Shown here: positions 35,901-48,959 of the stretch, piece after piece
How the letters are laid out: each line of letters begins with the position of its first letter
How positions within the stretch are numbered: the stretch's first letter is position 1
DNA from: Auanema rhodensis
Lineage: Eukaryota; Nematoda; Chromadorea; Rhabditida; Rhabditidae
Assembly: GCA_964057225.1 (NCBI GenBank)
Contig: OZ059897.1
Span: 15,562,001-15,626,000 of the forward strand
DNA length: 64,000 nucleotides
Reading direction: 5' to 3'
Notes under the pieces: model-generated
Told to the model about the DNA's origin: nothing
The model's database searches: none
What the model saw: only the letters and a program-made list of their open reading frames with translations
Made by a program: the position numbers and the translations under genes

Positions 35901-38658
35901 GGGGAGTGATGGTTGAGGCATTGAAAAAGCTTACAGCTGTGAAAAGAAAGCACGCGTCAGGATGTCACGAGAATTATAGCCTTTCTCATTTTCTGTCCAG
36001 CTTTTCTCATGTTTAAGAGCAGAGGAAAGAGTTATGGCTATAGGCAGTTTCTCTCATACTTTATCAGTTTACTCCGTGTGTAGTATCAGGATGAAGCCAT
36101 AGTCTTAGTGCATTGTCTAGATTACTCAATGGTCGTCTTGAACTAAGATGTTCGAACTATAATTTTAAGCGAGCTTTCTTAAGTTCTGCTCATCTTCTAT
36201 TCTTTATGACAGGCGAGCCTACTGCATTGTAAGTTTTTTATTCACGCGTTCTCAGACGAGCTTTTCTAATTTTTTTCTGCTCTTAAAAATTTAGGATTCA
36301 TGTCTGATCTTTAGCAAAAAAAAATCTTTCACTCAACTAAAAGATACGACCGCAACATGTGCGATGTCACTTTTATACCCTCTTTAAATGAGCTAAAGGA
36401 GTTTTTGGGAAATTTGTTTTTACATCTTGAAACTGCCAATCAGTAATGTGAAGATCACGTTAAATCGCAGAAGTTCGACTCACTAGTTCAAGGGTCTGGA
36501 TGGATTTGTTACCAGCTGAGCTGAGAGAATAGATGAACTGATTGTCTATGCTGAGAACCACAAAGTACTCAGTGGACGTCTGTGATTTTTGATTGAAATA
36601 ATTGATCAACATTTAAATTTGTCTGACATAAACTCTTGGGAAAGATTTGTGTTCAATTGCTATTCAGTCAGATCGTCGAGCACTTTGTCAACAGCACAGC
36701 AAAAATTACTTGATCGTTAATTTTGAACATAACATTATCAATATAACCCAAGCAGTTGTCGACGATACAGCAAGTGCTGTAGAAAATCTATAAAATAACA
36801 ATGTTATTATCTGAGAACCTATTATTCCAGTAGTAGTATCTGTGAAGATCATGTATCGTAAGTAAGGGCTACAAGGAAGCTGAGAGGGAGGCATAGGATA
36901 TGAAAGAGAAGCATGAAACTTAGACCAAGTTCCTGTTCCTGTTTCATTCATAATGTGGGTAATATTTTAACGGTTGAATACATCTTACACTTTTTCCAAT
37001 TTATCATTATTAAGTATATACATATATATAGATATAGATATAGTGCATATTTACTATTGGTAAAATAAAAAGAAGTAACAGTATATATTTTTGAATTTAT
37101 TTTCTATAAAAGGAATGAGGTTTAATGAAATAAAATTCATACATCTCGTTTTTGTTCATTGGTTTATTTTAGATTAGTTAATTGATCAAAATAAATGCAA
37201 CCAGGCCCATGTATTGTTTAAAATAAGAAATGAATTTATAGAAAAAATCATTTGAAAATACATGATGAAAACGTGACGGCAACTCGTATTTCACGTATTC
37301 ATAGGCATATTTCACGCATATTAATGTCTATATGTATGATATGCATATTGACACGTTTGATCAGAACAGATAGTATTAGTTCTTTGCTCAATTAAGAATA
37401 TTTTTTTAAAAACATTTTTCTCAAACCATGTTTTTCAGCTACAAAGTACCGTATTCACATTGATAGCCGCTATCTTTGAAGGATTCTCATTAGTGTGGTA
37501 AGTTCATATTGTTTATTCATCAAACGTTGCCATTCTATGGGCTGCAAACGATTGTTCGTTTTTCTCTTTTCTTTATATCTTTGTGATGATTGATATTTAT
37601 GCGTTGAAAGAAAGCAAAATCAAGGCGAGCTAGACATGTGAATGTCGAGCTGTAAATTTTAAATTCAAACTCATTTACTGCTTAGTTCAATCATTGGAAG
37701 ACTTTTGTCGGATTAATTCTGCTCGAGCTTTCGTGAACAGGAAAGGAGGCGTGTAAGCAGTGGTTTCACTCCAAAAGCATACCGGAAAAACAGTACTGAA
37801 AGATCAAGGAATACATTTTCTAAAGAAAATATTTACGCTTTATTTAGAAGTTTTCAGAGTAATGAGAAATCTTAAAATTAGATCTTTGATTAGACCTTTT
37901 GTTTTTTCTTGTCAGTGAGATGCAAGCATTCTGATTTTTAAATTTATTCTTAAAAAAGGAAAATAGCTTCTTCCCATTACTTTGTCTTAATGAGTAGACA
38001 TGAAAAAAGATGGAAATTAAATGAGTAAAGAGAAAGAGAACCAAAGATGATGTCATAGCTTCTTTTCCTTTAAAGTGTGTTCTTCTCCTCTTAATGCATT
38101 CAACGAGTGTTATGTGGTTTAAATGACTTATGTTTGCCCCTAATCTTGTCATACATGAGTTATGAGTTTTTATATTTCGTTAAAATGATTGAGAAAATCT
38201 GTGTAAACGATTGTCGCGTCATATGTTCGTTCTCCTTTTTATATCAAGTAAAGGTCGTCGTCTCAATACATCTGAACTTCCGATTTGTGTATTCTCAAAA
38301 ATATTAGAAGAATATATGTATAACCAAGAGATACTCAGACATAACTTAGGGATAGAATGGGAATGAGATTGAATGATTGAAGGAGGATGAGTATGATGAT
38401 GCAACATATGTTGTTGAACTTTCGATAATACATGTGCTTTGACTTTACATTCTTGCGATAAATTGGTGTGGTCGAATGTCAAATTGAAACTTAATACAAA
38501 GAGCCTATCTGATCTTCTTCATAATGTATCTTTTTATAATTTGATATTTAAGGTTTGTGCTGTCTTACGTTCCTGGGGGCGAATATGGTCTACGTTTCAT
38601 TACTAGCATGTTCACCGGCTTTGTTACTCGATCTCCGAGCACAGTGCTACCAATTTAA
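29999..38658 (+). CDS. SFT2-family vesicle transport membrane protein
   Basis: Four-helix membrane protein of the SFT2 family, linked to endosome-to-Golgi vesicle fusion. Seven exons are exactly in phase: 29999-30123, 30166-30258, 30477-30594, 30986-31071, 31660-31777, 37439-37497 and 38553-38658, giving 234 residues. The N-terminus is cytosolic ([20 protein letters not shown]). Helices are [20 protein letters not shown], then [15 protein letters not shown], then the typical [20 protein letters not shown] followed by [16 protein letters not shown], then [20 protein letters not shown] with the family end [11 protein letters not shown]. It ends STVLPI. Introns 5 (5.66 kb) and 6 (1.06 kb) are far longer than usual here, and intron 5 contains the antisense calmodulin-like gene. 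An acceptor (TTATTACAG) lies 7 bases before the ATG. Confidence 0.92.
32733..34967 (-). CDS. Calmodulin-like four EF-hand protein (cal-1 type), nested gene
   Basis: Calcium sensor closely related to calmodulin. Four minus-strand exons, 34967-34836, 34044-33877, 33512-33342 and 32774-32733, join without frame breaks into 170 residues. An N-terminal extension ([20 protein letters not shown], then VTGLEG) precedes the core. The four loops are canonical: [36 protein letters not shown] and DIDGDGQIDYEE. The central linker is [16 protein letters not shown]. The extension and the [20 protein letters not shown] stretch recall C. elegans CAL-1 more than calmodulin itself. The gene lies wholly inside intron 5 of the plus-strand SFT2 gene. 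The start Met follows an acceptor-like TTCTTAG by three bases, so a further 5' exon or trans-splicing is likely. Confidence 0.95.
34968..37438. other. SFT2 intron 5, upstream of the nested calmodulin-like gene
   Basis: About 2.5 kb with no coding signal that I trust. It is locally GC-richer than most non-coding sequence here, with a GC box (CCGCCCCC at 35748-35755) and purine-rich tracts around 35820-35930. It probably contains the promoter of the antisense calmodulin-like gene. From 36950 on it becomes AT-rich. Confidence 0.45.
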
Positions 38659-41056
38659 AATGCAACGACTGAGTAAGACACTGAGGATCTTCTAACAGTG
38701 AAATTAGCTATTCGTCATTACATGGTTACTAGGTTTCTTGACTTTATCATTTCCTGTTTCTTTTTTCTATTTCATCCTTCTTTGAAATATTTTTCTAACC
38801 TCCAAAAAGTTTTATATGTCATCATACTGCTCATATTAGCCGTCTGATGTTGTTCTATTTTCTTAATCGTGTGCAATCTTTCTCGCTTTTCGAAATCTAT
38901 ATTTTCGTTCCATTTTTGCTTTTTACTTGCTTTCATCTAAATCTATGGGAGTATCTGTTTATTTATTGAAAAGTGTGAAATGCGTAAAAGAATTGCATTA
39001 CATCGTTACTACGGAGAAAAGCTACACCATGGTGAGTTAGTGAGTGTTAGAGAATTTTTTTTAGATCTATCTTATCTTTCTTAGTTCTTTAACTGATTTT
39101 CCTTACTAATCTATGATATTAGTCGGTCATTGTTCATTTGTATATCCATGGCAGTTGTATTCTTCCGATCAAGTGTCTTTTCTTGCTCTGTACATACAAA
39201 TATCTTTATCATTATTGTGATTAATCCAATACGGTCATCATCAGCATCATGTCGTCCAGAGTGCATAGAGAATGCTTTGCAATTATATTCTTTATATTCA
39301 TTTCCCTCTTATCATTTAGATTAATAATATTTATTATTTCCACTTATTCCTTTTCGTTACCCTCAATAGCTCTGTAACTTTATTCCTTCATTTTCAATAT
39401 TAGTTGATATTCAATATTAGATTATGTAAGCTTCATGAATCTGGAACATTCTTCCATTCGTTAAACAATAGTTGAATGTTTTTTCTTCAAGTTTATCTAA
39501 TATTTCTTCTTAGTTTTATTTCGCTCGGTTTCTTTATGTTTTATTACAACTCTTCTGGGTGTTTTTTTATAAATTATATTTGAATTAATCATATTAAAGG
39601 GAATGAAATTCGAAATCCTAATGTCTTTTTTCTTTTTTTCGAATCTTAATGAGGAAAACTGTTCTGAGTGTGGAAGCTTCTCAATTTTTCTTACAAACAT
39701 CATGCTTATTCGTCTTATTTGACTTCCTTTTGTGTGCTGCCATGGAATTTCGGAAGACTGAAATTGTTTCCGGACAGCAACATTTCTCAAAAAGGCATGG
39801 TTTGTAGTAATTTATGAGATGGATGAATAGACGAATGCTGTACAGATTTATGGTTTTTCTTTTAGAAATTGAAAATTGCATCTTCTTCCGGCTTCTTAAA
39901 ATGGGAAAAATCTAAGAGATAGAAAAATAAATATTTAATATATGATCTTATAAATATATGAAATATTAAACTATGATGAATAGCTGAAAATATATATAGC
40001 AATATTTATTCATTTTGTGAGAACAATTAGTTTTTAATTAAACCAACTAGTAATTATTATCAATTATTTCTAAAGTTATATTGTTATAATCAAAAATGAA
40101 AATTGAAAATATTTCTCATTTTATGTCAAATAGAAGGACTTCTTAGTCAACAGTTCGGGTTATCCCGTGATCTATTTCGGGAAGGATACGTTCTCAAGCC
40201 TGCAACATGAGTCAACAAATTTTTTTTTTGAATTTTTCTGATGGAAGGCATGTAAGGCATGTAACTGTATTGATTTTCCTTCATTTCTTCAACTGTTCCA
40301 AACATTTCGTATAAATATTCAAAATTTTCATGGATGTTAACGATCAAAAATCATTTATACAAATAGAAACTACAATGAAATCTGTTTGGATGGGACGGCC
40401 ATTTGCGAAAAGTCTTAATAGCTGAGTTAAAATCTTAATTGATTAATCTAATCTTAAAATTGAAATGAGGATGTAGTTTATGACAGCTAAATTGCTTTGT
40501 TTTCTGATAAGAATAATTGTATTGAAAAATGTGAAATCTGATATTTTTGAATAACTGAAAAACAAGTATTTAATAATACAAGTTGACCCAAATTCGCCTG
40601 ATGTGTACTTTTCAGAAGCTAAAATCACGTTTTTTTTGCAACTTTGAATTGAACAAAGAGCTTCCTTTCCTTTCACCATGCACTTTCCAAAAATTAACTA
40701 ACGATTTGAATATCATAAATAGAATAAATTTAAAATATTTTCTATATTGGTATTCTATAAATTGGACCGGTCGTTGCTGCTTGTAGAACAGCTGATTAAA
40801 CGAAAATTATATTTCGATGGTCCTATTAGCATTACGATGGACAATCACTAAACATTCAAATTGATATGTATTTGGAAAAGAGAATTTAAATAGTAGAGAT
40901 AGACTACATACTCTCTACAATCACAGACCGAGAGAGAGATAGAGAGATAAAGAGAAAAATGGAGAGAGAAAAAAAAAGAAGATTAAGAGTAAATTATAGA
41001 TATTCATCATGTTTATAGTCATAAATGGTCAGTTAGTGTAAATGTATTGATGCTTT

Positions 41057-41066
41057 CCCCCCCCCC
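41057..41066. repeat. C10 homopolymer
   Basis: Ten consecutive C in AT-rich sequence; length may be unreliable. Confidence 0.85.
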
Positions 41067-41997
41067 TTATTAGATACCAATCTTATCATTTATCAACCAC
41101 TTTGTACCTAGTCTATATAACTATATAATATAAATTGTGATGTTGATTGATGTGTGGCGCAAGAAGAATGTTTGTCTAATTCTCATCTTCGTAAATCTGA
41201 CCATTTTTTCATATATTTTTCTTCTCTGAAACTTGTTTCTCAATTGTTACTTGTAATTTTAGAAAAAAAAGTTATAAAAGAAAACGAGGAGAAAAGAAGA
41301 TGTTAGGGGAAAGTCTGTAAAGTTTAAAAAGCACAAACCAAGTTCTGGCCGATAATAACAGTTTTCTATCGTATTTCAACAAAACAAACATCCTAAATTT
41401 TCTTGAAAAGCTTAAAACACCTTCGTATTTTGAAAAAAATGTAGAAACAACAACTGGTCATTTTCTAACCTCTTCTACCCTTTACTTATTTTGGAAAACA
41501 TTTCAAATAAACTTACTTTCATAAGTTACCATTACTTCTTTCATACGGTTTTCCTTAAGTAGAAGGTCCCTGAACTCATGTGTAAATAATTTCATTCAAA
41601 TGTTATTGTAATATCCATTATTCAATTCATCATTTTCACTTATTTAAGCTAGTTTTAGGCATGTTTTGAGTACCTTTTTACCTTCAAGGCATCTAGTTCC
41701 AACATTTTTCTACATCTGTCGCATGCTTGTCAACTTAGCTCGGTTCATCTTCTCTAAATGACAGAGATGTAGATAATTTTTTCGTTAAAACGAAAGATGG
41801 AAAGAGACACTATTGACCAGAAGTTGTTAGTTGTCTTTTGACCACCATACTTAGCCATATTACTGTTCTAATTGATGAAATTGCCTGACACCACTTTTTC
41901 CAATATTTCTAAATTCTTTCCATACCTTGAGATCAAATCTTTTCAATTAAAATCTCGTAAAGTCTATAAGCGCCATATAAAGTTTGTTCAAGCTAAA

Positions 41998-42108
41998 GCT
42001 AATATAACCTTATCGAGCAACCGAATCTATTGCCTTCGCTGCTTCCAGCTGGATCACAGTGAATGTACGATAACATCTCGAAGCTTTCGCCAGGAATGCA
42101 GTTCCTGA
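41998..42108 (+). other. Orphan exon-like stretch, cysteine-rich
   Basis: Open plus-strand segment whose end reads IYCLRCFQLDHSECTITSRS and then FRQECSS, followed by a stop. The spacing of cysteines resembles small extracellular domains, but there is no clear acceptor, start or partner exon. Confidence 0.2.
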
Positions 42109-42412
42109 AACCTGACGTCCTCGCACGCCGCACTTTTTCTGAAATAATTTATGAGCTTTTCCTTCACTAATAATTCATTTCCTTCCGATTTATTTTAAAA
42201 CTATAACTTATGAGTAATAATATTTAAAATGAAATAAAGTTTTATATGAAAGTTTCTAAACGCTGTTCACCTTTTAGTTTACATACGTCTGCGAGTAATA
42301 TATGAAAATATACATAATACAGTTAATTTATTTTCATTTTTATAAAATAGTTAATATATAATTGTATTTATTCCTAATGTCTATGACTATGTAGATCAAT
42401 TGGCCTCTATTT

Positions 42413-42430
42413 GGGGGGGGGGGGGGGGGG
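42413..42430. repeat. G18 homopolymer
   Basis: Eighteen consecutive G in a region that is otherwise about three quarters A/T. Confidence 0.9.
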
Positions 42431-43080
42431 TTCTCGTTCATTCAATACAAAATAATAAATTAAATTGCATGCTAAGGTGGTTTCTTGACATCTTACAATC
42501 AATTCAAATTATATATGTATAGTTGGAGAAGTATATATGCAATTTGTCTAATCGTTACTATTAGAAAATCTGTATAAACAATTAAAGCTTGTAAACAGTT
42601 ACCAAAATCCTTTTCTACCTCTTCCAATGAGAATTTTTTTGTTGAAATATTCATAAGTAAATGCACATAAACGCAGAAAAGTAATTTGAGACAGCTAAAT
42701 AAACGATTTTTCTCAAGATATGAAACTACATTGAGTTATTTGCAAAATCAATATATACAATCAAATTGTTTTTCTTTTATTTATATTATATTATATGTTA
42801 TATATTATGTCACATATATATATACACATATATATATATACTAATTCTTTATATTCTTTAGCTACTTCATTATATTTCCTACGTCTTTCTCTGTCTCCTT
42901 CTCAAATATCCTGTAATACATAAATTTCATCCTCACTTCTTATCTTCCTATTTCATTTTTACAATTTATTTGTAATATTAAAGCTTTTTGTATTACTTTG
43001 TGTGTTATAAACTAGTATTTATACAGCTTTGATCTCTAATTAACATCACTGCTTACAGCTTAACGCTGCCTAGACTTCGG

Positions 43081-43143
43081 ATGTTAGTGGCCGGTTTATT
43101 CTTATTCGTACGTTGTGTCGCATTGGCGACTGCGTTGTATACG
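43081..43143 (+). other. Orphan signal-peptide-like exon
   Basis: An acceptor (GCTTACAG) 22 bases upstream leads to an ATG and the hydrophobic frame MLVAGLFLFVRCVALATALY, then a stop. A strong donor GTACGT lies inside it after MLVAGLFLF. It could be the first exon of an undetected small secreted-protein gene. No second exon was identified. Confidence 0.25.
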
Positions 43144-44270
43144 TGATGACATGTTAGCATTCTGATGTTGTCTTCTATTTCTGTTTTTTTGTCTTTTACG
43201 CCCTCTTTATATTTCTTTATTTCTCTTCATTTTCATGCGTTAATTAACTTGATTTAATTCAACTGTGATTGCCTAAGTATCATTCTATTCTTCTTAAGTA
43301 TCCAGGGTCCTGAAGCGCTTCTTATCACTAGATTACATCCCCTACCAAGAAACATTATGTCATATCCTCATAAGTAGCCATCCTTTTAACTATAATGCTC
43401 TTTTTTCTAATTATATTATAATCCAACTTGATTATGTAGAGTAATCAACTTATAACCAAGTACGTTTGGACTATTTTGCAAAATCATTTTTCAAGTTTCA
43501 ACTACAGACTATTCTCATAGCTCCTTTAGTTTCTCTTCCTCAGATTTTCTTTTATTGTAACAATTACCGAATTCATATGTTCCTGTCTTATGGTGAGAAC
43601 GTGGATGAATCACGGCACAAAGATTTGGCCGCTTTTTCTTCGTCTTCTCTTTCTATCCCGTTGTCGTTAAATCTTGCCAACTTTATTCGCTTACTCATAT
43701 AGTTAATACGTAATTCACGGCGCCCTACGATCCAAGTATCTGACATCTTTTTCATTACTTTTCTTTCTCAACAGTCATATCCAACTTTTTTTTCGAATTG
43801 TTTCTGGCATTCAGTATTCATCACGTATAGGCGTAACATTTCTATTGAACTCATCCTTCTTCTATTTGTGCTAGTCAATCTTTAGTCATTGCCGTGTTGT
43901 ATTCGTATTCATCTTTTCTTCTGTTGGTATCGTCGTGTTCGATTCTGTTTCTTCTTCTATTCATTTGCTTGTTATACAAATCAACTGCGTGTCTAGAAGC
44001 AAATTAACAGTAGCCGGTAAACAGTCCAATTGGCAGTCGGTTGGTCGGCAGAATATTCCGGAAGTGAGTGTATTGTCATTTGCCTATGGTTCAACCGTAT
44101 TTGTCTATTTAACTTCGAATGTATGAATTGAATGTAAAGACAATTCTGGGAATCTTTCTTCTCACTTTGACATGAAATATAACGAGAGTTTGGTAGAAAC
44201 GTTATAGGAAATAGAAAGAAAGAAGAGCACTAAAGAAATTTTTTTTACTAAGATAAGAAGAGGGGGTAAG

Positions 44271-44424
<154 letters not shown>

Positions 44425-47400
44425 TTTATCCGTGTTTGACAAGCAACAACGTGATGCTCAACACATCATATTAGCTGCTTGTCATATACAGATGGCATTT
44501 TCACGCCTTTTTTGATTGATATTCTTCATCATCCAAACTTGTTTTCTTTCTACTTAAAGCATAAGCATTGTTTTCTCTGATTGTTTTGCTGTTGTTCTCC
44601 TACGAACATAGTTCTTAATTCTTCCCATTTCAAATTTCGCAATAGATTGCACTTTTCATTAAAAATCTTTTGAATCTACTTCAATTAACTCAAAAGCTTG
44701 TTGTGCTTACCGTTATTATGATTCACACTCTTAAGAGAATGTTCAGATTTTTCAAGTTTTTTTGGGAATTTTATTGGAATCGTACATTCTTAATTCATCT
44801 TTCCAGCACTGCTCTCGTTTATTTTAGTTTTAAATGGTAAAATATAATCGGATCATTCATTTAAACTGCTCATCATCATAACATATCTAATATTAGCAAT
44901 TAAATAGATTGCAATTCTAGGCAATTTCAAGGAAAAAAGGACCAATAAGCCAATTGAAAACAGAATTGTTCAAGATAATCAGCATTAGCCAGGTTAAATT
45001 CTTGTTGTACGAGCTATGAAAGATAAAATTCTTATTATGTTGATTCTTTTGTCGTCTTTGATTCTCTGAAATTTTCATTTCAGTGTTCATTCACTCAATG
45101 TCTTTCTCTTTCATCAAGGTTGTCGTAGTATAAAGGATGAAAATCCATCCTCTAGGGAATTTCAAACTCTTTAAGTAGAAGTTCTATTAGGGAAATGATC
45201 ATTAATATGAACAAGATGGAACGCTAAAGGAAAGACTGAGTGTGAGATAAAGTGAAACAAAAGGGAAGGAAGGAATGAGGGACAGAAAGAGGAACAGATT
45301 CCAAGCCTTAATAGGTTTCTTCGTTCATGCTATATCTTTTTCTTTTGACTCTCCTCTCTTAACCTTTCTTTCTCTCTCTTTATCTCTCCCTCTCTCTCTT
45401 TATATTTTCACAATATCTTATCTCTCAATACATTTCCATTCTGTTTCACAGCTTTTCAGCTTGTCATTTTATAGTTTACTCGTATGTTTTGTAGTTTTAC
45501 AATTGAAAATTCGCCCCGACGTTGTTTTTTCCAATTAGAACTATTGACTATATCGTATATTCGTTTTCCTCTCAATTTCCTACTCTATTCCTCAGTCGTA
45601 CACTTATGCGAACAGTGCGTTGTTTAATCTGATGAACGTCAAACCTGCTTATATATGTATGTGTTTCTGATTTTTTAACAAAAAAAAAAGGATTGTTCTC
45701 CGATTATGGATCTATAATCTTAAAGTGAAATATCATATACATATCTCTCAAGTTATCTCAAATGAAACAAGATACCCTTATATACTTAGATATAAGTATT
45801 TTAAGGTTAAAGGAACTTCAAGATGATTATATAGATTATAAAATATAATAATTTGATTATTTCATACTATTATATTCTTTATAATCAAATGTGAAATCAT
45901 TTTTTTATATTTATTTTATTATATTCCTTTTTCTTTTCTCTCTTGTTTTTAATGTAACACATCTTTTAATTAAATATTTGACCTGTAATATTTCCTTCAG
46001 ATGATGCTTGATCTTCCTTCTCTTAGTTTGTATCTTTTGCTGCAACCATCTAACTGATCGTGCCGTTACCTCTCCTGTTCCTCACACTGTCCCTTTCTCA
46101 CTCATTTCCTTCGTTATCTCCAAACACTATTGACTTAGTGCATCTTTATAGAGAACAGTCTATCTTAGTCGGTCAAATTATGAAATTCCACTCCAGAAGT
46201 CGATTCATTTAACTTCAATCATCGTATAATTATCTTTATTGAAACTGAAGGTTTTTTTAAAAATAAAAATGTGTTCTCATTATATCTAATATTATATGTT
46301 ATAATTATACATTTATGTGTTGAATGTATTCCATCAGATATAATGTTTTGGAGTTTTCTTCTTTCGAATCTTGTTCAAAACTTTTATTTTCTTCTCATAT
46401 ATATCACGATCAACTTGTTGCTTCAAATATTCAGTATAGTATATTATTGATTTGAAGTTAAGATTTTCTTTAATACTTATCATTCAATTCATTGTAACAT
46501 TTATTTTCATCATAAGGATTGAGGTTTTAAAAACAATTTTCCTTGCAATTAGATGTAAATTGCCATGTTTGATATGCATTTAAGCTAAAACCTTACATGC
46601 AATTTGGTGATTTCAAGCTGTGTAATCATTCAAACCTACGAGTTCTTTAACTTATATTCCTTATTCTACTAGTAGTCCAATTATGAATTGAGATTCAACA
46701 AATAAAATTCATTTCTCTTTGTCTTGAAACAATTTTTTCTGAGATACACCTAAAGACATTGAAGCAATTTTACAAGTATCTTGTTCTACTTCAGTTTACT
46801 TTCTTTCTTCAAAAATGTTTTACCTCTCATTCTTTCCCTCTTTCTTTTTCCCTTTCTCTACCATCTTCATTTAACTTTATCCATCTGACGTTGCCTATTC
46901 TCTATTTCTTTCTAATTTCATGCATCACATTTCTTTCAATCAAGTTGCTTTTAGTTTTTCTCCATTTTCCATTCACATGAACATTCTAACAAACTTTTTT
47001 ATCTCTTTAAACAACTTTCTTTTTCCACAACGATACCCATTAGTTTATAACTATCAGCTAGCTCTCAATCAAGGTGTATGATGAATAAGTGAAAGCGTAA
47101 TCGGACACTTTCTCCAATCATCTCATTTGTTATCCGTAAGAAATTTGTGAAGTTGAATTATTCAGTCTAAAGTTATTATTTTCTATTTTGAGCTTGGTCA
47201 AAGCTTTATTATAGTTAAATTTCTTCATCTTCTAATTTGTTGCAATATTTTCCGTACATTGTCACGTATCATTTTACAATAATTTCACGTAAAATCGTTA
47301 AAGTTATTTGATTTTTAGTTTTCTGAATGAACGGTTGTTATGCACATTATATATAATATATATAGTTATACTTATTATTACTATTTTATATGATTTTTAC

Positions 47401-48922
47401 TGTTGACAGATTAGCTAATCTGCATAATCTACAGCCATTTTTAACCATTTACTATACAATTCTTTGTTGAATAGTTAGGAATAATTTGTTGGCATATTTA
47501 ATTGTTTTCTTACATACAAAAATAACTTTTTATCCTTTTATTTTATTTTAAAAGGTATAGTTTGATATATTATTTTATATTTGAATGGAAGAACTATCTT
47601 TCTCTTTTTTTCTTTAATTTCAATGGTTTTGTCATTTTTTTGAATTTGAGTTAAACTTCCAATGGAAAAACTATGTTAAAACGAAACCTAATATACTTGA
47701 GCATTCTTCCTTCATATTTATCCTCTCGGAAATGAGATGTATGGACTTTAGATGTCATCAGTTAATTTTGTTTAGTTTTTTTAAATTTTTTGAAGTTTGA
47801 AAAAGAAAACTCTTATTATATTTCTTTTAATTTCCGATATAAGTTGGTGAAGTACATAGAATTTTTGAAGAATTTAAGATATCTTTTTTCATATTAAACT
47901 ATTTTTATTTCTAAATTCATATTTTGTTCTAAAAATAATTTAAATTTATAACTTTTTCTTTTAATATAAGGTAAAAGAATATTTAATTCTTATTTCTTTG
48001 TCTTTACTTCCTCCATATATTTATATTTGAGATATAGCGTATGCATTAAGCTAAATGAACATTTGTACATAATGGCAGATATCAATTCTCTCATATGATG
48101 CTGGATTGAGGGAGGGGAAGGGGTAGACATATGCCCAAAGGCTGAAACTCACCGAATCCGTTACATCATTAATGAATATATGGAGTACACAGAATATGAT
48201 TAGAAGATGAAATGTAATGATCTGAGTAGCTTGAATGAGACGACTCCGTATGTCATAGAAATATAGTTTCATAATGAAATATGAATTTTTTAAGGACTCA
48301 TGAGTTGACTTTGACTTTAAATTACAAAAAAATCTCAAATATTTTATATATGATGACGATTTATTTTGTGAGAACACTAGAATACTCTTCATATTTGGCT
48401 TTTATACAAAAAATGAATTTTTTTTTGCATTATTTTCAACTTCAACCATGCGATTCATGAAAATGTTAAGAGTTGTTGAGAATGTCAATTGAATAAAAGT
48501 GAAAAACGTTCAAGAATACTTGACCAAAGCTGATCTTTTCATTGTTTTATTTCTCATTCTCACGCCAAAAATAACTGAATTTTATCTTTTTCTTTTCTTC
48601 ATATCCACATTTCCTCATCAGATGCGCTTGAGAAAATGACTGAAAAGCTGAAAAAGCGAAAAGAGAAGTGGACGACACGGAATGGATGACATGCAGAAGG
48701 TTCCATTTGGCCACTCTTTTCGGATCCACATGGCATCTTGATGTTTCAGACTGGTCTTGAGCTTCTAATGAGAATATGTGGTGCACAAATTACTTTAAAT
48801 GCACATAAAATGATTCCGATTGCTTAAGCTCGATATTTTCTATGCTTGACTTTTTATCGCATGATATAGGAATGCTTAGTTGGTCTTTGAAAATTTAAAA
48901 GGCTTATTCTTTTAATACTCCG

Positions 48923-48951
<29 letters not shown>
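48923..48951. repeat. (TC)n microsatellite
   Basis: About 14 TC units running into a T tract. Confidence 0.9.

Positions 48952-48959
<8 letters not shown>

Noticed and set aside
44120-44150. Stretch resembling the start of mir-1 (GAATGTAAAGA)
   Set aside because: The match is partial, the seed end differs and no hairpin is visible.
48051-48392. 113-codon minus-strand frame in the gene-poor region
   Set aside because: No recognisable motifs, no splice context, composition like surrounding AT-rich DNA.
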